Part shown: piece after piece, positions 23,070 to 35,887 of the stretch
Layout of the letters: every line of letters starts with the position of its first letter
Position numbering within the stretch: the first letter of the stretch is position 1
DNA from: Pelodera strongyloides
Lineage: Eukaryota > Nematoda > Chromadorea > Rhabditida > Rhabditidae
Assembly: GCA_036852015.1 (NCBI GenBank)
Contig: JAANDG010000437.1
Span: 1-64,000 of the forward strand
Length of the DNA: 64,000 nt
Reading direction: 5' to 3'
Notes under the pieces: model-generated
What the model was told of the DNA's origin: nothing
Database searches by the model: none
What the model saw: the letters and a program-made list of their open reading frames with translations, nothing else
Program-made: the position numbers and the translations under genes

Positions 23070-26000
23070 TTAATACAGTACCTTAATCGATCTGCCGGCG
23101 ATGGATATAAACGAGCCGCGACTTCTAACCAGTTTTTTAGCATGGAACTTTACACATTCTTCTTTCTTGCACATGGAGAATGAAGAGCGAGGTTCCAGCG
23201 TGGACGCTTCGTACTCTTGCACGTAACCCCTAAAACAACGTTCCGTTCCGTAAGAAAAAAGATAAGAAACAAAATCCACAATCATAGACGCGTGAATGTG
23301 TGGGAGGAGAAAGAGCCGTGAGTGAACTTGTTACATTGTAGCAATGCTTTTTTAAATAGGGAAACAATCGGCCGAAAGCCGATTCCTCCAGTCGGAGAAG
23401 AGCCCGTAGGGCTCTTCGAACGGATGGTATACAATACATCATTCGGGCAAATACATTTTTAATTGTGCTACAAACTTTTAGGGGGTAGGACTTATGGCTA
23501 CCCGCACGGCGCGATTACGGCTACCCGCACGATGCGGTTACGGCTACCCGCACGTTGCGGTTACGGCTACCCGCACGACGCGTTTCCGAGAAAGTATAGC
23601 GCGGTTAGGGGTAACCGCGTCGTGCGCTCGTGGACCTGAGTTAGTAAGCATTCGTGAAAAATGTGTAGATCAACATTAACTCTCACCCTGCAAATGTCCC
23701 CCCGGGTGAGAGTTTTGGTCACCCTGACAAAAAAAAGTGTTGGTGGATCCGGCCTCTTGTTAAATCGTCTGTTGCAAATGTACGATAATACGGAGAGGCG
23801 GGGTATTTTCATAAATCATAAATGCAAACGGAGAGACCATAAATCATAGTTGCCGTGCCTAACAGCTATATTTGCACAATTTCGTTCCCGTGTGCAAACT
23901 CATATGGCGTACTGTAAATTTATGGAGAACTAGCAAAACTAGCTTTTTCCTGTGCAACCATTTAAGTATATCCGTACCTGTGGTTACTACATTGAAGTAG
24001 CCCATCTGACCAATTCATGTTTATTGTTACATTATGATCTGGAGCCAATGTTGTGTCAAACATGTGTTGTTGAACAGGAACACTGAGGTTTCTAACATCA
24101 ACGGTCATCAGTCGGTCCGTAAATGCCAAATGAATAAATGTGCCCTAAAATGCGAATTTATTTAAAGGGACGCAGTCGCTACAAAATCATCATTTTACTT
24201 CGAGTTTACTTGATTTAAGTAAAGAATAGAGAAAAATACTTTACCAAAACCGAATAATTTGTCTCCTAACTCAGGGAGTGAACAAGTAGAGAACAAGTAG
24301 AGAAGTAGTTCTACTAAACTACCGCAGGATTACGAAACGTGTTCGGACAACTGCTTCCCGATCGGCAGTATGTAAATTGGTTCGGAAAATATATGCATAA
24401 AATATTTTTTTTTGCATATACTGCAAGGGTCTGCAGGCATCCCAACACGTTTCGTAATCCCGCGGTAGTATAGTAGAACTACTTTTCTCCTCATGTACTT
24501 CCTGAGTTAGGAGTCAAATTATTCGGTTTTGGTGAAGTATTTTTCTTTATTCTTTACTAAATACAAATAAACTCGAAGCAAAATGATGATTTTTGTAGTG
24601 ACTGCGACCTAGGAAAACTGGACGTAGGAACGCAGCGACTTAGGAAAACTCTGGAAATTTTGCATGCACAGTCATGGAATGAGGTTTTCGCGTTACTTTT
24701 CTTAATCCATTTGGCAGAAGAAATCCATTAGCCCGACGATAATTATGAATTTGGAACGCGTCATTTACGTATTATTATCACGGAAGGGTCTTGGCGGAAG
24801 CGTGGAAGTGTCACGGAGCTGTGAGAGACGATGAAAAAATAAGAAATTGGTTTGCTTTAAATGCGGCTTCAGGGTAATTAGCACACAACGAAAAATGTTG
24901 ATGGTACCAAGCAAACGAATAATACGCATAATTGGTCACCTTAAATACGATTGACATCAGCCATCTGCACTCCCCTCCGTCAAACGTGTAGGTGGTTCTA
25001 TTGACTTCCTGCAAAAAACATTAACTTGTGGGGAAAATCATTGGGCCCAAGTATCTTCATGGATTAGCTATCTCAAAGTGTAGCTTGCGAATTTCCAAAC
25101 TACCTTCCCGGCAACTATAACATTAATGGACTCTATAAGTAGTTTTCTGGAGTCAATAATAAAAGTTGTGTCGCTCCCCAGCATGACCGGGTAGAAACGA
25201 AACATTTGTTCTTTTGTAAAGTGTAAATGTGTCAAAATTACGCAAAATTGCGGTAGATTGGCACACTGTTTTGCAACTGATACTTGGAAGAAAAACGCAC
25301 GGTTTTTGGCATACATGGAAAGCTCATTAGCAAATGTTATTGTGCTGATCGCACTTTTATAGTGATTTCCCTGTAGTATTTATCCATATTACCTTATTAT
25401 ACCTTTCGTATATTCATCAAGATCAATATCCTTGTTGAGTTCTTGTTAGTTTCAAATCACTCATTATCCCACGAGTGTAACATCAACAAAAGATGCACTT
25501 TACTTCATTTAAACTGTCCCCACCGTCAGTCACCGCTTAGAGAGTGTGCATCACGAAGAGGATTAGCCTCGCCCCCGTGAACTAACAAAATGTGATGTAA
25601 TGAACGTGTTAGTTAGTATGCAAATCAAGGAGGAGATGCATACAATTGTTAGGTAGCATGAGATTTCTCTATGCGCAGACAGATTTCCTCCTGCCCCATA
25701 AACGTACGGTACTTAAGTCTACGATTCCCCCTTATCAGTATGGCCGCTCGGAGATGGACCGAGCGTGTCCATTGTCCATCCTTATCGGAACTAACATCCT
25801 ACAAAGCGTGTGTGGTGAGCTTAAGTGCTCCCGCGATCGCTCTCCTCTTCCTATATACAAGACGTGTGTGGTGAGCTTAATTGCTCTCGCGATCGGTGTC
25901 TTTTCTATTCACATGTTTTGTGTATTTGATTGTGTTGAATAAATCTGTTGTATAAACAGGTGTTTATTGACGCGGTCCATACGCATCACAAGACACCAGG

Positions 26001-29000
26001 TATTGTCACTAACGGTGGTGACAGTACAGTTATTTCGACTTTTTTTACGAAAACAAAAAGCCTCCAAACGTATAATATCGCTTGCCTGGAGGCCGTTGCG
26101 CGCATCATGTAGGGAAAGATCGCTTATATCGGCGAGGCAGGCTAGCACACCATTCTCATAGGCAACCTCCTTGAGCACGTGCTCGTTTCGGTGTATTGCA
26201 GTTTCCTATAAAAAAATGGGTGAAGTACGGAAATTATTCCAGAGTAAATTTGACTAATTGAAATTGAGACCAACGTCAAATGCGAACACTCACAAAGTCA
26301 CTTGCCGAATTCCGTTCCGAAAAGAACGTCAGAAACACTTGACCGTGGACTTGCAGCGCTATAAAACCCATAGTCGGTTAGCGTCGTTGGAATGACATCG
26401 CATCGATATTGTGACGAGAAAGAATGCAAATTTTCGCTGTATTTTGATGGAAAAATGTAGTAAACGCATTTTCAGCAGTGCACGATGTAAAGGAAACGGA
26501 ATAATCATTTTCGGGGAATGCCCGTTTGGTTTTCTAGAAGTCTAGAATTCGGTTTCATGGCACTTATCTGAACTTGAACTTCTATTTTATCTTGGAACAG
26601 AGGTTTTGAATCAACAATGGTTTCTCGGATCATCCACACTGGGCCATTGTTTTTTAATTTAGTAGCGTTTGCAAAAAAAATGATCATTTGCAAAAAAATT
26701 CATCAGGATGCCTCGTTTAAGTAAAAAACTCTTTTTCTGATAGTGCATATCTCAACTCGTAGTCACAACATCGCAAGCTGCAAGGAACCCTACAAGGGCC
26801 TACACTGAACAAGAAGTGGATGGACCAGCACCCCCCCCCCCCTTTTGTAGGCCGCGCGCTGAGGCAATTTGCCGGCCGCGTAGAGGCCAAAGTTTCGGAT
26901 TGCAAAGGCCAAAGGGTAGCGTAAAGCGAACGCGTTTTTGTGCAAATGGTTTATGCATACCATTTTGATGGGAAGATATTCAAACACTATGAAAGGGCTT
27001 CGTTATATTCACACAAACCAAAAAGTAAACTCTTCTCCTTTATAGAATATAAGATATGTGTGTTAAAATAGTGAGTAGAAGTGATTGAGACTTAGAGGAG
27101 AAACGAGTGAATTGAATAGAGGAATAACGAGAAAAACAGTTACGATTAGTACAAGAGTCCAATTAAAAATCGGAAAACGGTGCAAGAAATGGAAAAATAT
27201 ATTCGACATTAAATTCCACAACTTTTTCCTATCGTTTTGTAAGAATGCGAATATGCTCTGAATGTACATGTACACAAAAGTTTTCCACGAAATTGTCTTT
27301 TTTTTAATCAAATTTGAGGACTGGTCGCTAAATCATTGCCTGTCTCTTGCTTATTTTTCCATGAATTGAGCGAGCATTGTGTACTTTTTGTGATAATGGT
27401 GTATGTTGTTTTTTCAGTACTGCACGTTCACGGGATGTACGCTGTATATAAATGCACGTAACACAGAGAAAAATATGCACCTAACACAGAGAAAAATAAC
27501 TCAACATAAGAGTGTCCCTCAAAAAATATTGGACTTTTTTAACACCAACAATGATAAAAAGTGGAAAAAGCATATAAAAGTAGGATGTAAACTAGGAGTT
27601 AGGAAGGATATTCAAGAGAGTACCATCCCACAGATCCGGTAAGATAGGAAGAACCGTTTCGATAGACTTACGTAAAGATATTAAAATCAACGTACTCTTA
27701 CTGACGAGTTGTCTATATTCCATAGCTTTAAGCACTTGTCGAAGGATCCGCTTATGAACTGGTCTGTGCCGTGCATTTCAATTCCGCTAATGGCACTAGC
27801 GTGAACGATCGCACTTTCATACAAAATACCGTCATTTTCCTGAAACCACAATTGAACATGTCTTTCTAAAATAATACATTGGTAGAAACTGAGTGAGGCA
27901 GGAGATTCGACAATAAACTTGTAAACTTCACTGAAAAGAAAATTGGGCAGTAAAGTAGTTCGATTATTCTTATCTTTGTTATTTGCTCTGGAAAAATACT
28001 ACAGCAAATTTGGTCCGAATTTTGAGTCACACACTCAGTGCTTGGATAGATATTTCCCCTTTGTCCATACTTTACACAATAGCCCGTATTCTCGGGTCGA
28101 CGGGAATGTTCCGTTTGGGAGCTCATTCGTATGCAAATTTTTCCTCAAGCTAGTTTAGATAGTCGAGAAATTTGCATACTAAGGATTTCCCAAACGGAAC
28201 GTTTCCTTCGACCCGAGAATACGGGCTATTATGGTAATTATATGCATGTGTTGCGAATCGCAATGTCTTTGGGCAACCTTTCAACTGTTATGTTAGATCC
28301 CAGCCACATTACTCCCTGAACTTTTCGCCGTGGCATCCAGTGCCAGTCTCTGTAGCTTTACGCGTTGATGAAATTACTCATGATCAGCCTCTTGTCTCAG
28401 AAAACTAAAAATCGCTGACCTGGCCAATATGATACAAAGAAAACAATCGGCCAATACGCTCTAAAGAATTGCGCCGCGAACTGCAATTGTACAGCATTTG
28501 CGCATATTTAGCGGGTCACAGGCCGCACTGACTGAAGGAGTCCCGCACCACTAACTGAAAACAAAGACGAAACCTATTATATAAATAAATTAATAAAATA
28601 GCGCACTCTACGATCGTCTAGGCTCCACAATTTAAATGCACTCGGTGAGCTCCAGAATTCATTCGTAGCTGCAATGCAAAATCGACTGGACGCTTTTGTG
28701 AACAGTCTTACGGCGGCGATGCTGTCATTTCCGGAAGCTGTCACATGTCTGTAATTAATTGGAATTTTTTAAATGGTTCCTCATAGCTCAAAGCCTTTTA
28801 AAGCGAAAGAGCGACCGGTTTATGAAACACATCGAGTACACCAGCATTCTTATGCAGTTTATGCAAATGAACATAGATTAGAATAAAAACTCGAGCTTTA
28901 TTCGAGTAAATTAACATAAAGAAGGATTCAGTTGTTTACGACGCGTTACAAAAACCGGCCGGTATTTTCAGCTTTAAGAATGTGCGCCTGGCCTCACGAG

Positions 29001-32000
29001 GCTCGCTGCTCGATCGTACTATGCCTTTGTTTTTCTTTATTGTAAAGAGGGTGTCTCGGCTTTCTCCGAGTCATTTGGACAGTTTTCTCATCACCCCTTT
29101 GTGTGCCATTGATTCTCCCTCAAAGACCAGGGCCCAGGGCCACATGGGTAGGAGAGAGAGCGCAGACACGGCAGAGACACAGGGACACTCGTATACACCC
29201 TAACCCAACCACAACGCCCAGGAACATTCCATTCCTACTTTAATTCATATTCATATTCAAAGCCGCGGCCATCGCACTGATGAGACCCACCCGCGTAAAT
29301 CCTCGTATGCGAATAAGGTCGAAACGGGTCTGAGCCTTGCTCAGCCTGACACTATGTATCATTCTACCTGGCATTCTGCGCGACATGTGCACCGTCCTAC
29401 TGGATGGGCCGCTAAAAGAAAAAATAAGAAACCCCCGTGGCAGCACTACAACTCTGGAACTTTTATTTTGAAGACACTGAGGAGACTTCTAATGTAAGTT
29501 GGCAACCACTTTTCAAGCAAGGCAGCAATTGAGCGAGAATAGCGGCAAATAATCCGCTACGACCAATCTACGGTCAAAAGAGCCTCTACAGGCTGAAATT
29601 CGGTCACGACGACCACAAAGCACGCAGTCCCCGGTACTGGTGCCTAAATCGGCCTACGCAGGCCACATCAAAGGAACGGAAAGCAACGTTCAAACTTCGA
29701 GGCCACGAGCGCCTCACAACGATTCTCCTCCGAGCCCTATTGGAAAGATACAACACTGCAAGCCCTCATTTTTTCCGAGTTACTTCGTAGCCCGGCACTC
29801 CTCGACACCGGCAACGACGCCGCCCGGGAGTGTCTCGACCTCTTCTCGACCCTTAATTCGAGGGAGAAACATCTTCTGTCCGCAGGGATGGGGGTCGAAA
29901 CGGGTTCTGAGCCTTGCTCAGTCTGCTACACTATGTTATTCATTCTACCATTGGCATTCTGGCCGCGACAGAGGGCTACGTCGGGCATGGTGTTAGTGAC
30001 ACATCACCCGGCGTGAAAGCGATACGCAAACTCTCAACCAATTAGAGACGAGGATGCGGTGCCAACGATGCGGAAACTGGATGAGAGTGTAAATATTTTA
30101 TGTTAACGACGACCATTTTCCCTTTTAATTGTATCCTCCCTCGCATCGTGGACAACTGCATTCCAGCGAAGTGGGGTCTAATTGGGGTCCTAGGGCTCGA
30201 CCGGCATGGGTCGGGAGTGGGAGAGACATCATCCAAGCGTACAAACAAACAACACGGCAGAGACCACCAAGGTCATCACTGCCCCCCGGAGTTACACCCC
30301 TAGAAAATTGTAGTACACGCCCTAGGAACATTCCGATTCCATATTCGTATAAAATAAACAAGGATGGGATGTCCATCGCACTGATGATACCCAACCAGCG
30401 GTAAATTACTCGTAGCGAATAAGGGTCGCAAACGGGTTCTGAGCCTATGCTCGTCTGCCTTGTTTTTTAAAACGCCTACACGATGTAAATCTACATGCGT
30501 ACGGAGCGAAATTAAATACGGAGGGATGGTTTTTTTAAATGGGTGGAAAAGGAGAGACGCTCGGAACAAGACGGGATTGGATCAAGATGCGAAAGGAGAG
30601 CAGTACTTATCCTTTTGTTAACTCGCCCAAGAGCCTCCTTCTGTCAACACATTAAAGGTTTTTAATGTCGTAACCATTTTTTGCCGTTATTTATTCTACC
30701 TTATACTCGGGTGTCACTTCCCACTTTACTATCTCCTCTCGCCTTTGGTGCCGAAGATACGACTATCAAGTGGTTTTAAAAATGGCAGCTTTTAGCCGCC
30801 AAGCACGGCTGATATGGACAGTACCGCATTGGTGAATGACTTCGGTCTTTTATACGAATGTACGGATGATGTACTCCCGATTGCGTCTTCCAATCTATTC
30901 CCTGACGCTGGTCTACCAAGCCCGTAATCAAAAATGTGCGTTGCAAGTTATGCTCAACTTTTTTTAAACGAGGTTTGTAAGCTTGGGCTTAATACTGTTA
31001 CGAAACATTTTGGAACCTGGACGGGTGCTACATTAAACAATGAGGACGCTGCCGATGAGTGCTATTTGGGGGTCACTACTTTAGGAGCCTATGTATGTTG
31101 TAATGTGCGAAGGACTGCCTTTCATACTTCCCGGTAAACCTCTACGGTCAGATTTTTATATGAACCCTTTCGTGCGTCCCTGCGTTCCATGGTAAAAGAA
31201 ATTGAATCTTATTTTTACTCCTTAATCGGACGCCGAGGCGAATTTAAAAACACACAATGACTACACAGGTGATGTTTTACATTTGAGTTGAGTATAATGA
31301 GTATTAAAGGGTCAGGCCCATTTCAATTACCCCTTTTTTGATGAATCCATCTGATCTCCATGTCAAATAGAGTAGGGATCCTAGATTTTCTAATTTCAGC
31401 CCAATTTCACGCAATATTCAGCAATTTCAGGCCAGTCATACCAACTATTTATCGCAGTTGTCACACTCTTCGCGCTAATGGGCAATATGCCCTATTTGGC
31501 GTGGCAATTGCGTAATTGCGATAGATATTTGGGTATACTGCCCACGATAAAATGCTGATTATTATGTGAATTTTGCGCTTGAAAATTAGAAAAATATTGC
31601 ATCCTACTATATTTGACATGGAGAATCAGATGGATTCATCAAAAATAGGGGTCATTTGAAATGGGCCTGACCCTTTAAGTAGTATGTGTGTTGCTAATAG
31701 AAAAGATTTTGTTTTAGATTTTAGGGTATATAAGTAGGGTCCGTAAGCCACGCCCACAACTGCCGGCAAAAGATCAAAGAGAAAGTGTGACAGGCGCCGC
31801 TACAGTACAGGCGCTACAGGCGCCGCTATAAAATATTGTGAACAATTTACTACAAAGGGTGGAGACTACTTAAAAGCACAGGCCCGCGAAAGTTTTTCTG
31901 AGATAAATCTCCCAGATCACCATAACGCTGCTGTGAAAGCAGGTTGCAGGTTTGCATAAGATGCAACATTGGGGAAGATATTCGCGAAAGAAGAACCACA

Positions 32001-35000
32001 GCTAGTTAGCGTGAATTCGTTTCTGGCACCGGGTTGAAAACCAAAACATTTATGTTAAAACATTTGGAGAGGGGCGCTCGGGATGTGAGATGGCTCAGTG
32101 CATGGGAACATGAACTACTGAACCAATCTTACTCCCCGAGCGTAACGCACACATCAACCTTGATTAAATCAATATCAAGAAGCATTTTACTATGCAATAC
32201 ATTATATTTTAGAGGCGCAGGAACGCATTTTCAAACTCAAACTGCGGTACATTCCTGAGGATCTTCTTTCAGGAATATCATCCCCAATTTTTCATACTAA
32301 GACAAAACAGGTTTGCACAGCCATGTTTGAGTAGTTTATTACAGAAAAATTGAGGGGAACTTTTTTTACGTGGGCTTGTGCCCTTATGTAGCTTTTTGAC
32401 AAAAGTACGCCTATATGGGAGGTGGGAGGCGTAGTTAGAGCAAAAAGGTGTCCCGGTACTTCAGTATTTTCATTGTTTACAAGATTGGCCAACTTATGAT
32501 TATTGATTAGATACTAAATATATTATTCAAATATATTATCATTATTGATTAGGTACTAAGTATATTATTCAATAGTTGGGGAGGGGAGCTTTCCCACGGA
32601 AGGCACCGTAGTCTCATCTTGTTTGTATATATTGTAATCAACAACATTAATAAAAAATAAGAAGAAATCGTAAATGTTTATTTTGATGGGCCTGTCCCTA
32701 TAAAAGATAAAAGATAAAGTGTACCGGGTTATATCAACCGAATCCGCAGAAACGGTGCACCGGGGTCCGGTTCATTTCTGAAGCCGGACGAACTGGCCTT
32801 TAAACTTTCCGGAGGGCAATTTTCTGGTGTATGCTTTTTTTTTGTTCGTCTTGGTTTTTCGGGAAATGCCTCGTTGTCTTAACTCTCATGTCTTCTTAGG
32901 CTGGTGCCTCTTTATTCAGCATACTCTCTCGGATTTCGCCGTAGACAACAACTACGATACTACTATGGAAATGTTTTAACTTCCTCAAAAATTAACGTTC
33001 TTTTAACCAAGGCCTGTCTACGGTACCTTCCGTAAGGAAAGCTCACCGGAAAAACTTCCCCATGATAAAACTGAATAATATTTAGTTTGTATCTTATTAT
33101 ATAAAAGTACCTGTAGCGTAATTTGCTTACCGATGTGCGTTACGGAAATGCAAATTTTCGTTCGGGTATAAAAAGAGTGTCGCAGCTCAATATCGAAGTA
33201 TGCATACGCAATTGTTTCCTACTATGTAACTTTCTTATGATACGTTTGAATCTTTGTATATAAGTATGCCCATGCTAAACCAATCATATTTCCATGTAAG
33301 TCGAATCAGGCGGCGTAGCAGACTGGTGTATTATAATAAATACCCTTTTTATGAATTACGAACAAATAATAAATATAGGTTATATCTGTGGGCCTGACCC
33401 TTTAAAGCAAAGCCCTTCGTATCCTACAAAATGTGTGTTACCTCGTCTGTTGCTCCCAGTTTGTCCAAGCTTCTTCATCTCTCCATATAGCATCCAAGGA
33501 CCTGAGGTAATTGAACTGTTCCTTGATTTATTTGTTCATTTCTTTTCTAGTAACGTCGGTCTGCATTAGATTATTTAACCCGGGGTAAATTTCCTCCCAC
33601 ACAAAGATAAATTAAAATTGCACTCTCAAAGCGTAGGGTTAGGCTTTGAGCGGTTAGCTAGCCTCGGCTTTGTAGGGGCACCGAGTGTTCAGAAAGTGCA
33701 GTGACCGTGTATTTAAAGGGTAGGCTCGCGATAAAATAAATATGGGACTGATTACTGTGTTTACGTGTCAGGCTGCTTTACTATTGAAAGGAACGGGCTC
33801 ACTTCGCGCTCTTTAACTTTTACTTATTTGTATCAAGTGTAAATAAATGCAAGGGCACGCTTAGAAACAATATCAAATCACATGCTCAAGTACTCGTTTA
33901 GTTATGCTCGTTTTTCGTTCTCTCAAGTTCGCTTACTGTATAGGCTAGAGGAAGTAGAGAGAGAGAGAGAGAGCCATCGAAATAAGAGGGAATGAGAGTC
34001 ATGGCTTGCCCTTATGGGAAAATTAATAAAAATTATTCAACAATCTAATCTTTCTATTGCGCCTACTTACTCTAGCCAGCCTCTTCGGTAAGTTGGCGGC
34101 CTTGAGACAAAAACGAGCAAAACTAAACGAGTATTTCAGCTGAGCTCGTATGATTTTATTGGGACCAAACATCCCGTTGAATTGTTTACATTTGATAAAA
34201 AATAAGCGAAAACTAACGACCTTTTAAAGGCCTCATTCGAATCAGAATTTACTGATTCGAGTTATAATAAAATAAAGTGTCGGAAACAGATCCAACTACA
34301 TACTTCTTGTTAGGATGATTTAAAGATTGCATTTTTACAAGGACTTCAAGAACGAATTCGGATTGAGTTCCAAATTGTATAAGACCATAGACCATAGAAG
34401 AGAAAATATTGACGCCAAAATGCTGCAAGAAGTACGAACCAGAACCAGAAACACCGCTGTTGCAATGTGCTGGATTGTGGTTATAGGTAGCCGTATAAAT
34501 GTATGCTAAACTTTCCGGTACCGATATGCCTTTTCCGGACCCATTTCCAAATAACAGGCTCAGTTTTGCGCTTCACCTTATGTACGCGTATCTGCATAAG
34601 CTATTTTTCAGTAAATTACTTTCTCTTGTGTTTGAAGCTTTAATGTAATTCTCAACACCGACCTTAGTGGTGAAGACTCGGATCTATCGGCATCACGTAA
34701 TTGAGTGTGCAGTGGGTGATTCTGCAAGATAATAGTTAATATTTATTGAACCCCCTTCGAGGCAATAGTGAACCTCCCCCCCCCCGTCCTTTTTTCTCTA
34801 GATATTCAAGATATTCAAGAAGAAGTATTGCTATTGTAGTGTACCAAAAGCGCGTTTTGTCTAATATACCGTACTTTTTCACACTAAACTAAACATGAAT
34901 AAGGCCTCATTCGAATCAGAGACACAACAAATTAAGAAGAATATTCTCGTGTAGTTTCAAATACGGTAGATTTTCAGGATACTTACAGTCCCCATTATTC

Positions 35001-35848
35001 GAACAGGGTTAATTAGCGAGAAATATGGTAATGTTGTCAATGAGTGTGTTCGCACAATTGAGGATTTACTAAATGCCATTGGGAAAACCAGCGCTAGATT
35101 ATCCAGGCGGCGAATTAACATTTTTGTAGTCGTTTGAGTATAGTTTCCCGAAATAATGACCTCGTTTATTAGCCACACCCAACTAGCAGTGTGGGGGGCG
35201 TGCCATAACAGATGTTTCTAACAAAAAAAAACTGACGGTTCCTAGCTCCTACTGTAGTCGAATAAAAAAGCAGATGTGAGCCATATTATAGAAAACTTGA
35301 AGATTCAAGCAACTTGATTTACGAGTTCATATATTAGAATACTAGAGCGTATTAATCTGAATAGTGGGCGTAATATTTTTGGTGGGCCTGATCATGCAGG
35401 CGTAAGAAAGCCCCCCCTCTAAAAGGTATATTAATGTTCAAAAGTAAACGAAAAACCTCAATCCGGAGGTTCCACCATCTCTCGTTCTTGACGACACTGA
35501 AAGAAAAAGGAATCCAAAATTATTCAAATTCACCGAATAACATAAGCCACCTCGCTAAGTGAGCGCTTTTTTTTATGACCAAGTAATGTGTGTATGAGCA
35601 CCCAAATATGCGGGCAGTGTTATTTTCAGAAAAGTCAGAAGGATGAAAAAAGTACATAAAACGCACGAATAGAATCTCCAACATACAGGAAGCACGTTTT
35701 CAAATAGAGATTTTGGTCTAAGGTACGCGAAAATCATTTCAAGAATTTCAGTTGGAAGCGAACTAAAATAATCCGTGTCATCCCGTTGTTCATCTTTGTG
35801 CAGTGGTTTTCCCTTGAACAGTGCGATTATGCCCCTTACACAGGACAT
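23070..35848 (-). CDS. F-box/WD40 protein, eight exons, 406 aa
   Basis: Exons on the minus strand: 35848-35667, 35182-34987, 27839-27702, 26205-26070, 25276-25104, 25008-24940, 24144-23978, 23229-23070. They sum to 1221 bases and phases join throughout. The start codon lies three bases behind a TTTATTTCAG acceptor, a likely spliced-leader site. Residues about 30-65 are an F-box (FSSLPTEILEMIFAYLRPKS, then VLPVCWRFYS), which in known proteins binds Skp1 of a ubiquitin ligase. Exon 3 has a clear WD40 unit (GIEMHGTDQFISGSFDKCLK, then LWNID). Later exons give weaker units (LACLADISDLSLHDARN, LAFTDRLMTVDVRNLSVPVQ, GSFISIAGRSIKVLY). Such proteins recruit substrates to SCF ligases. An FBXW9/MEC-15-type relationship is possible but untested. 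Intron 2 is 7.1 kb and packed with repeats; a further exon inside it cannot be excluded. Confidence 0.7.
23368..23424. repeat. Two adjacent perfect hairpins
   Basis: AATCGGCCGAAAGCCGATT, then 11 bases on, AGAGCCCGTAGGGCTCT. Both lie in the last intron of the F-box gene. Function unknown. Confidence 0.7.
23494..23590 (+). repeat. GC-rich tandem repeat, four units
   Basis: Four units of about 24 bases starting GGCTACCCGCACG and continuing with a variable GCGGTTAC-like end. The next bases contain an inverted piece GGTTAGGGGTAACCGCGTCG. Intronic. Confidence 0.85.
24161..24611. mobile_element. Foldback element, TTTAAAGGGACGCAGTCGC termini
   Basis: The arms begin GGGACGCAGTCGCTACAAAA and return as TTTTTGTAGTGACTGCGACC. 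Inside, CTCAGGGAGTGAACAAGTAG and an inverted CTCCTCATGTACTTCCTGAG continue the stem, and CCGCAGGATTACGAAACGTG is mirrored by CACGTTTCGTAATCCCGCGG. No frame. It sits 16 bases from the exon starting at 24144. Confidence 0.85.
25611..25961 (+). mobile_element. Possible solo LTR
   Basis: The stretch runs from TGTTAGTTAGTATG to TAAACA, has a TATA-like CTATATACAAG and a late AATAAA (25939), and carries an internal duplication of about 36 bases (GTGTGTGGTGAGCTTAA at about 25810 and 25868). These are LTR-like traits. No target-site duplication could be confirmed and no internal retroviral region is present. Confidence 0.3.
28082..28226. mobile_element. TA-flanked 145-bp MITE, copy 1
   Basis: Terminal inverted repeat GCCCGTATTCTCGGGTCGAC, length 145 bases, flanked by TA on both sides as expected of Tc1/mariner-type insertion. 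It is nearly identical, and equal in length, to 51970-52114. Intronic in the F-box gene. Confidence 0.92.
28797..28977. mobile_element. Family 1 MITE, copy D
   Basis: Starts TTTTAAAGCGAAAGAGCGAC and ends CCGGCCGGTATTTTCAGCTTTAA; arms contain GTACACCAGCATTCTTATGC. Intronic in the F-box gene. Confidence 0.88.
28980..30570. repeat. Degenerate GC-rich repeat cluster
   Basis: Three diverged copies of a segment containing AACGGGTTCTGAGCCTTGCT (about 29318, 29897 and 30433). Two of them are preceded by CCATCGCACTGATGA and, further up, by AGGAACATTCC. It resembles decayed direct repeats of one element, possibly LTRs, with frames broken by indels. The sequence is clearly more G+C-rich than its surroundings. 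It lies in the 7.1-kb intron of the F-box gene. Confidence 0.55.
31303..31678. mobile_element. Foldback element, TTAAAGGGTCAGGCCC termini
   Basis: Starts ATTAAAGGGTCAGGCCCATT and ends AATGGGCCTGACCCTTTAA. Inner arms ATGAATCCATCTGAT and ATCAGATGGATTCATC pair. Partial relatives lie at about 33390-33405 and 37357-37390. Confidence 0.9.
31860..32390. repeat. Dispersed repeat with an inverted half
   Basis: The part at 32225-32385 matches 60230-60400: CTCAAACTGCG, CATTCCTGAGGATC or CATTTCTGAGGATC, CCCAATTTTTCATACTAAG, CAGAAAAATTG and TTTTTTTACGTGGGC are shared. A reversed relative (AGTTTTTCTGAGATAAATCT, GGGGAAGATATTCGCGAAAG) lies at about 31885-31995. Confidence 0.6.
32700..32818 (-). mobile_element. 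tRNA-derived SINE, 3' half
   Basis: Reverse complement of the body and tail of the SINE at 42209-42475: GTACCGGGTTATATCAACCG, AATCCGCAGAAACGGTGCAC and CTGGCCTTTAAACTTTCCGG correspond. The tRNA-like head is missing, as in 5'-truncated insertions. It has an AAAGATAAAAGATAAAG tail. Confidence 0.85.
33085..33345 (+). mobile_element. TATA-bearing dispersed element, copy 1
   Basis: Shares with 35888-36145 the order ATCTTATTATATAAA, CTGTAGCG, GCGTTACGGAA, TTCGGG, GTATAAAAAG, AGCTCAAT, then ACGTTTGA, GTATA, AGTATG and a GGCGTAGCAGACTGGT-like end. It has no frame. Solo LTR or another promoter-bearing unit. Confidence 0.5.
33888..34138. repeat. Inverted repeat
   Basis: TACTCGTTTAGTTATGCTCG near 33892 is mirrored by CGAGCAAAACTAAACGAGTA near 34112, both edged by CTCAAG/CTTGAG. 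A (GA)n run lies in the loop. Confidence 0.75.
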
Positions 35849-35860
35849 TTACTGAAATAA
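35849..35860 (-). promoter_or_regulatory. Probable spliced-leader acceptor of the F-box gene
   Basis: Read on the minus strand, TTTATTTCAG is followed by TAA and the ATG. No upstream exon was found, so trans-splicing is the simplest reading. Confidence 0.5.
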
Positions 35861-35887
35861 ACAAGTTCAGTTTAGTAGATAAATAAA

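Noticed and set aside
23368..23424. Bacterial-type intrinsic terminators
   Set aside because: The hairpins lack a following T run and lie in a eukaryotic intron.
28230..28320. Extra F-box-gene exon GVMWLGSNITVERLPKD
   Set aside because: The frame is open and has a TTCAG acceptor, but no donor keeps phase, and the gene closes without it.
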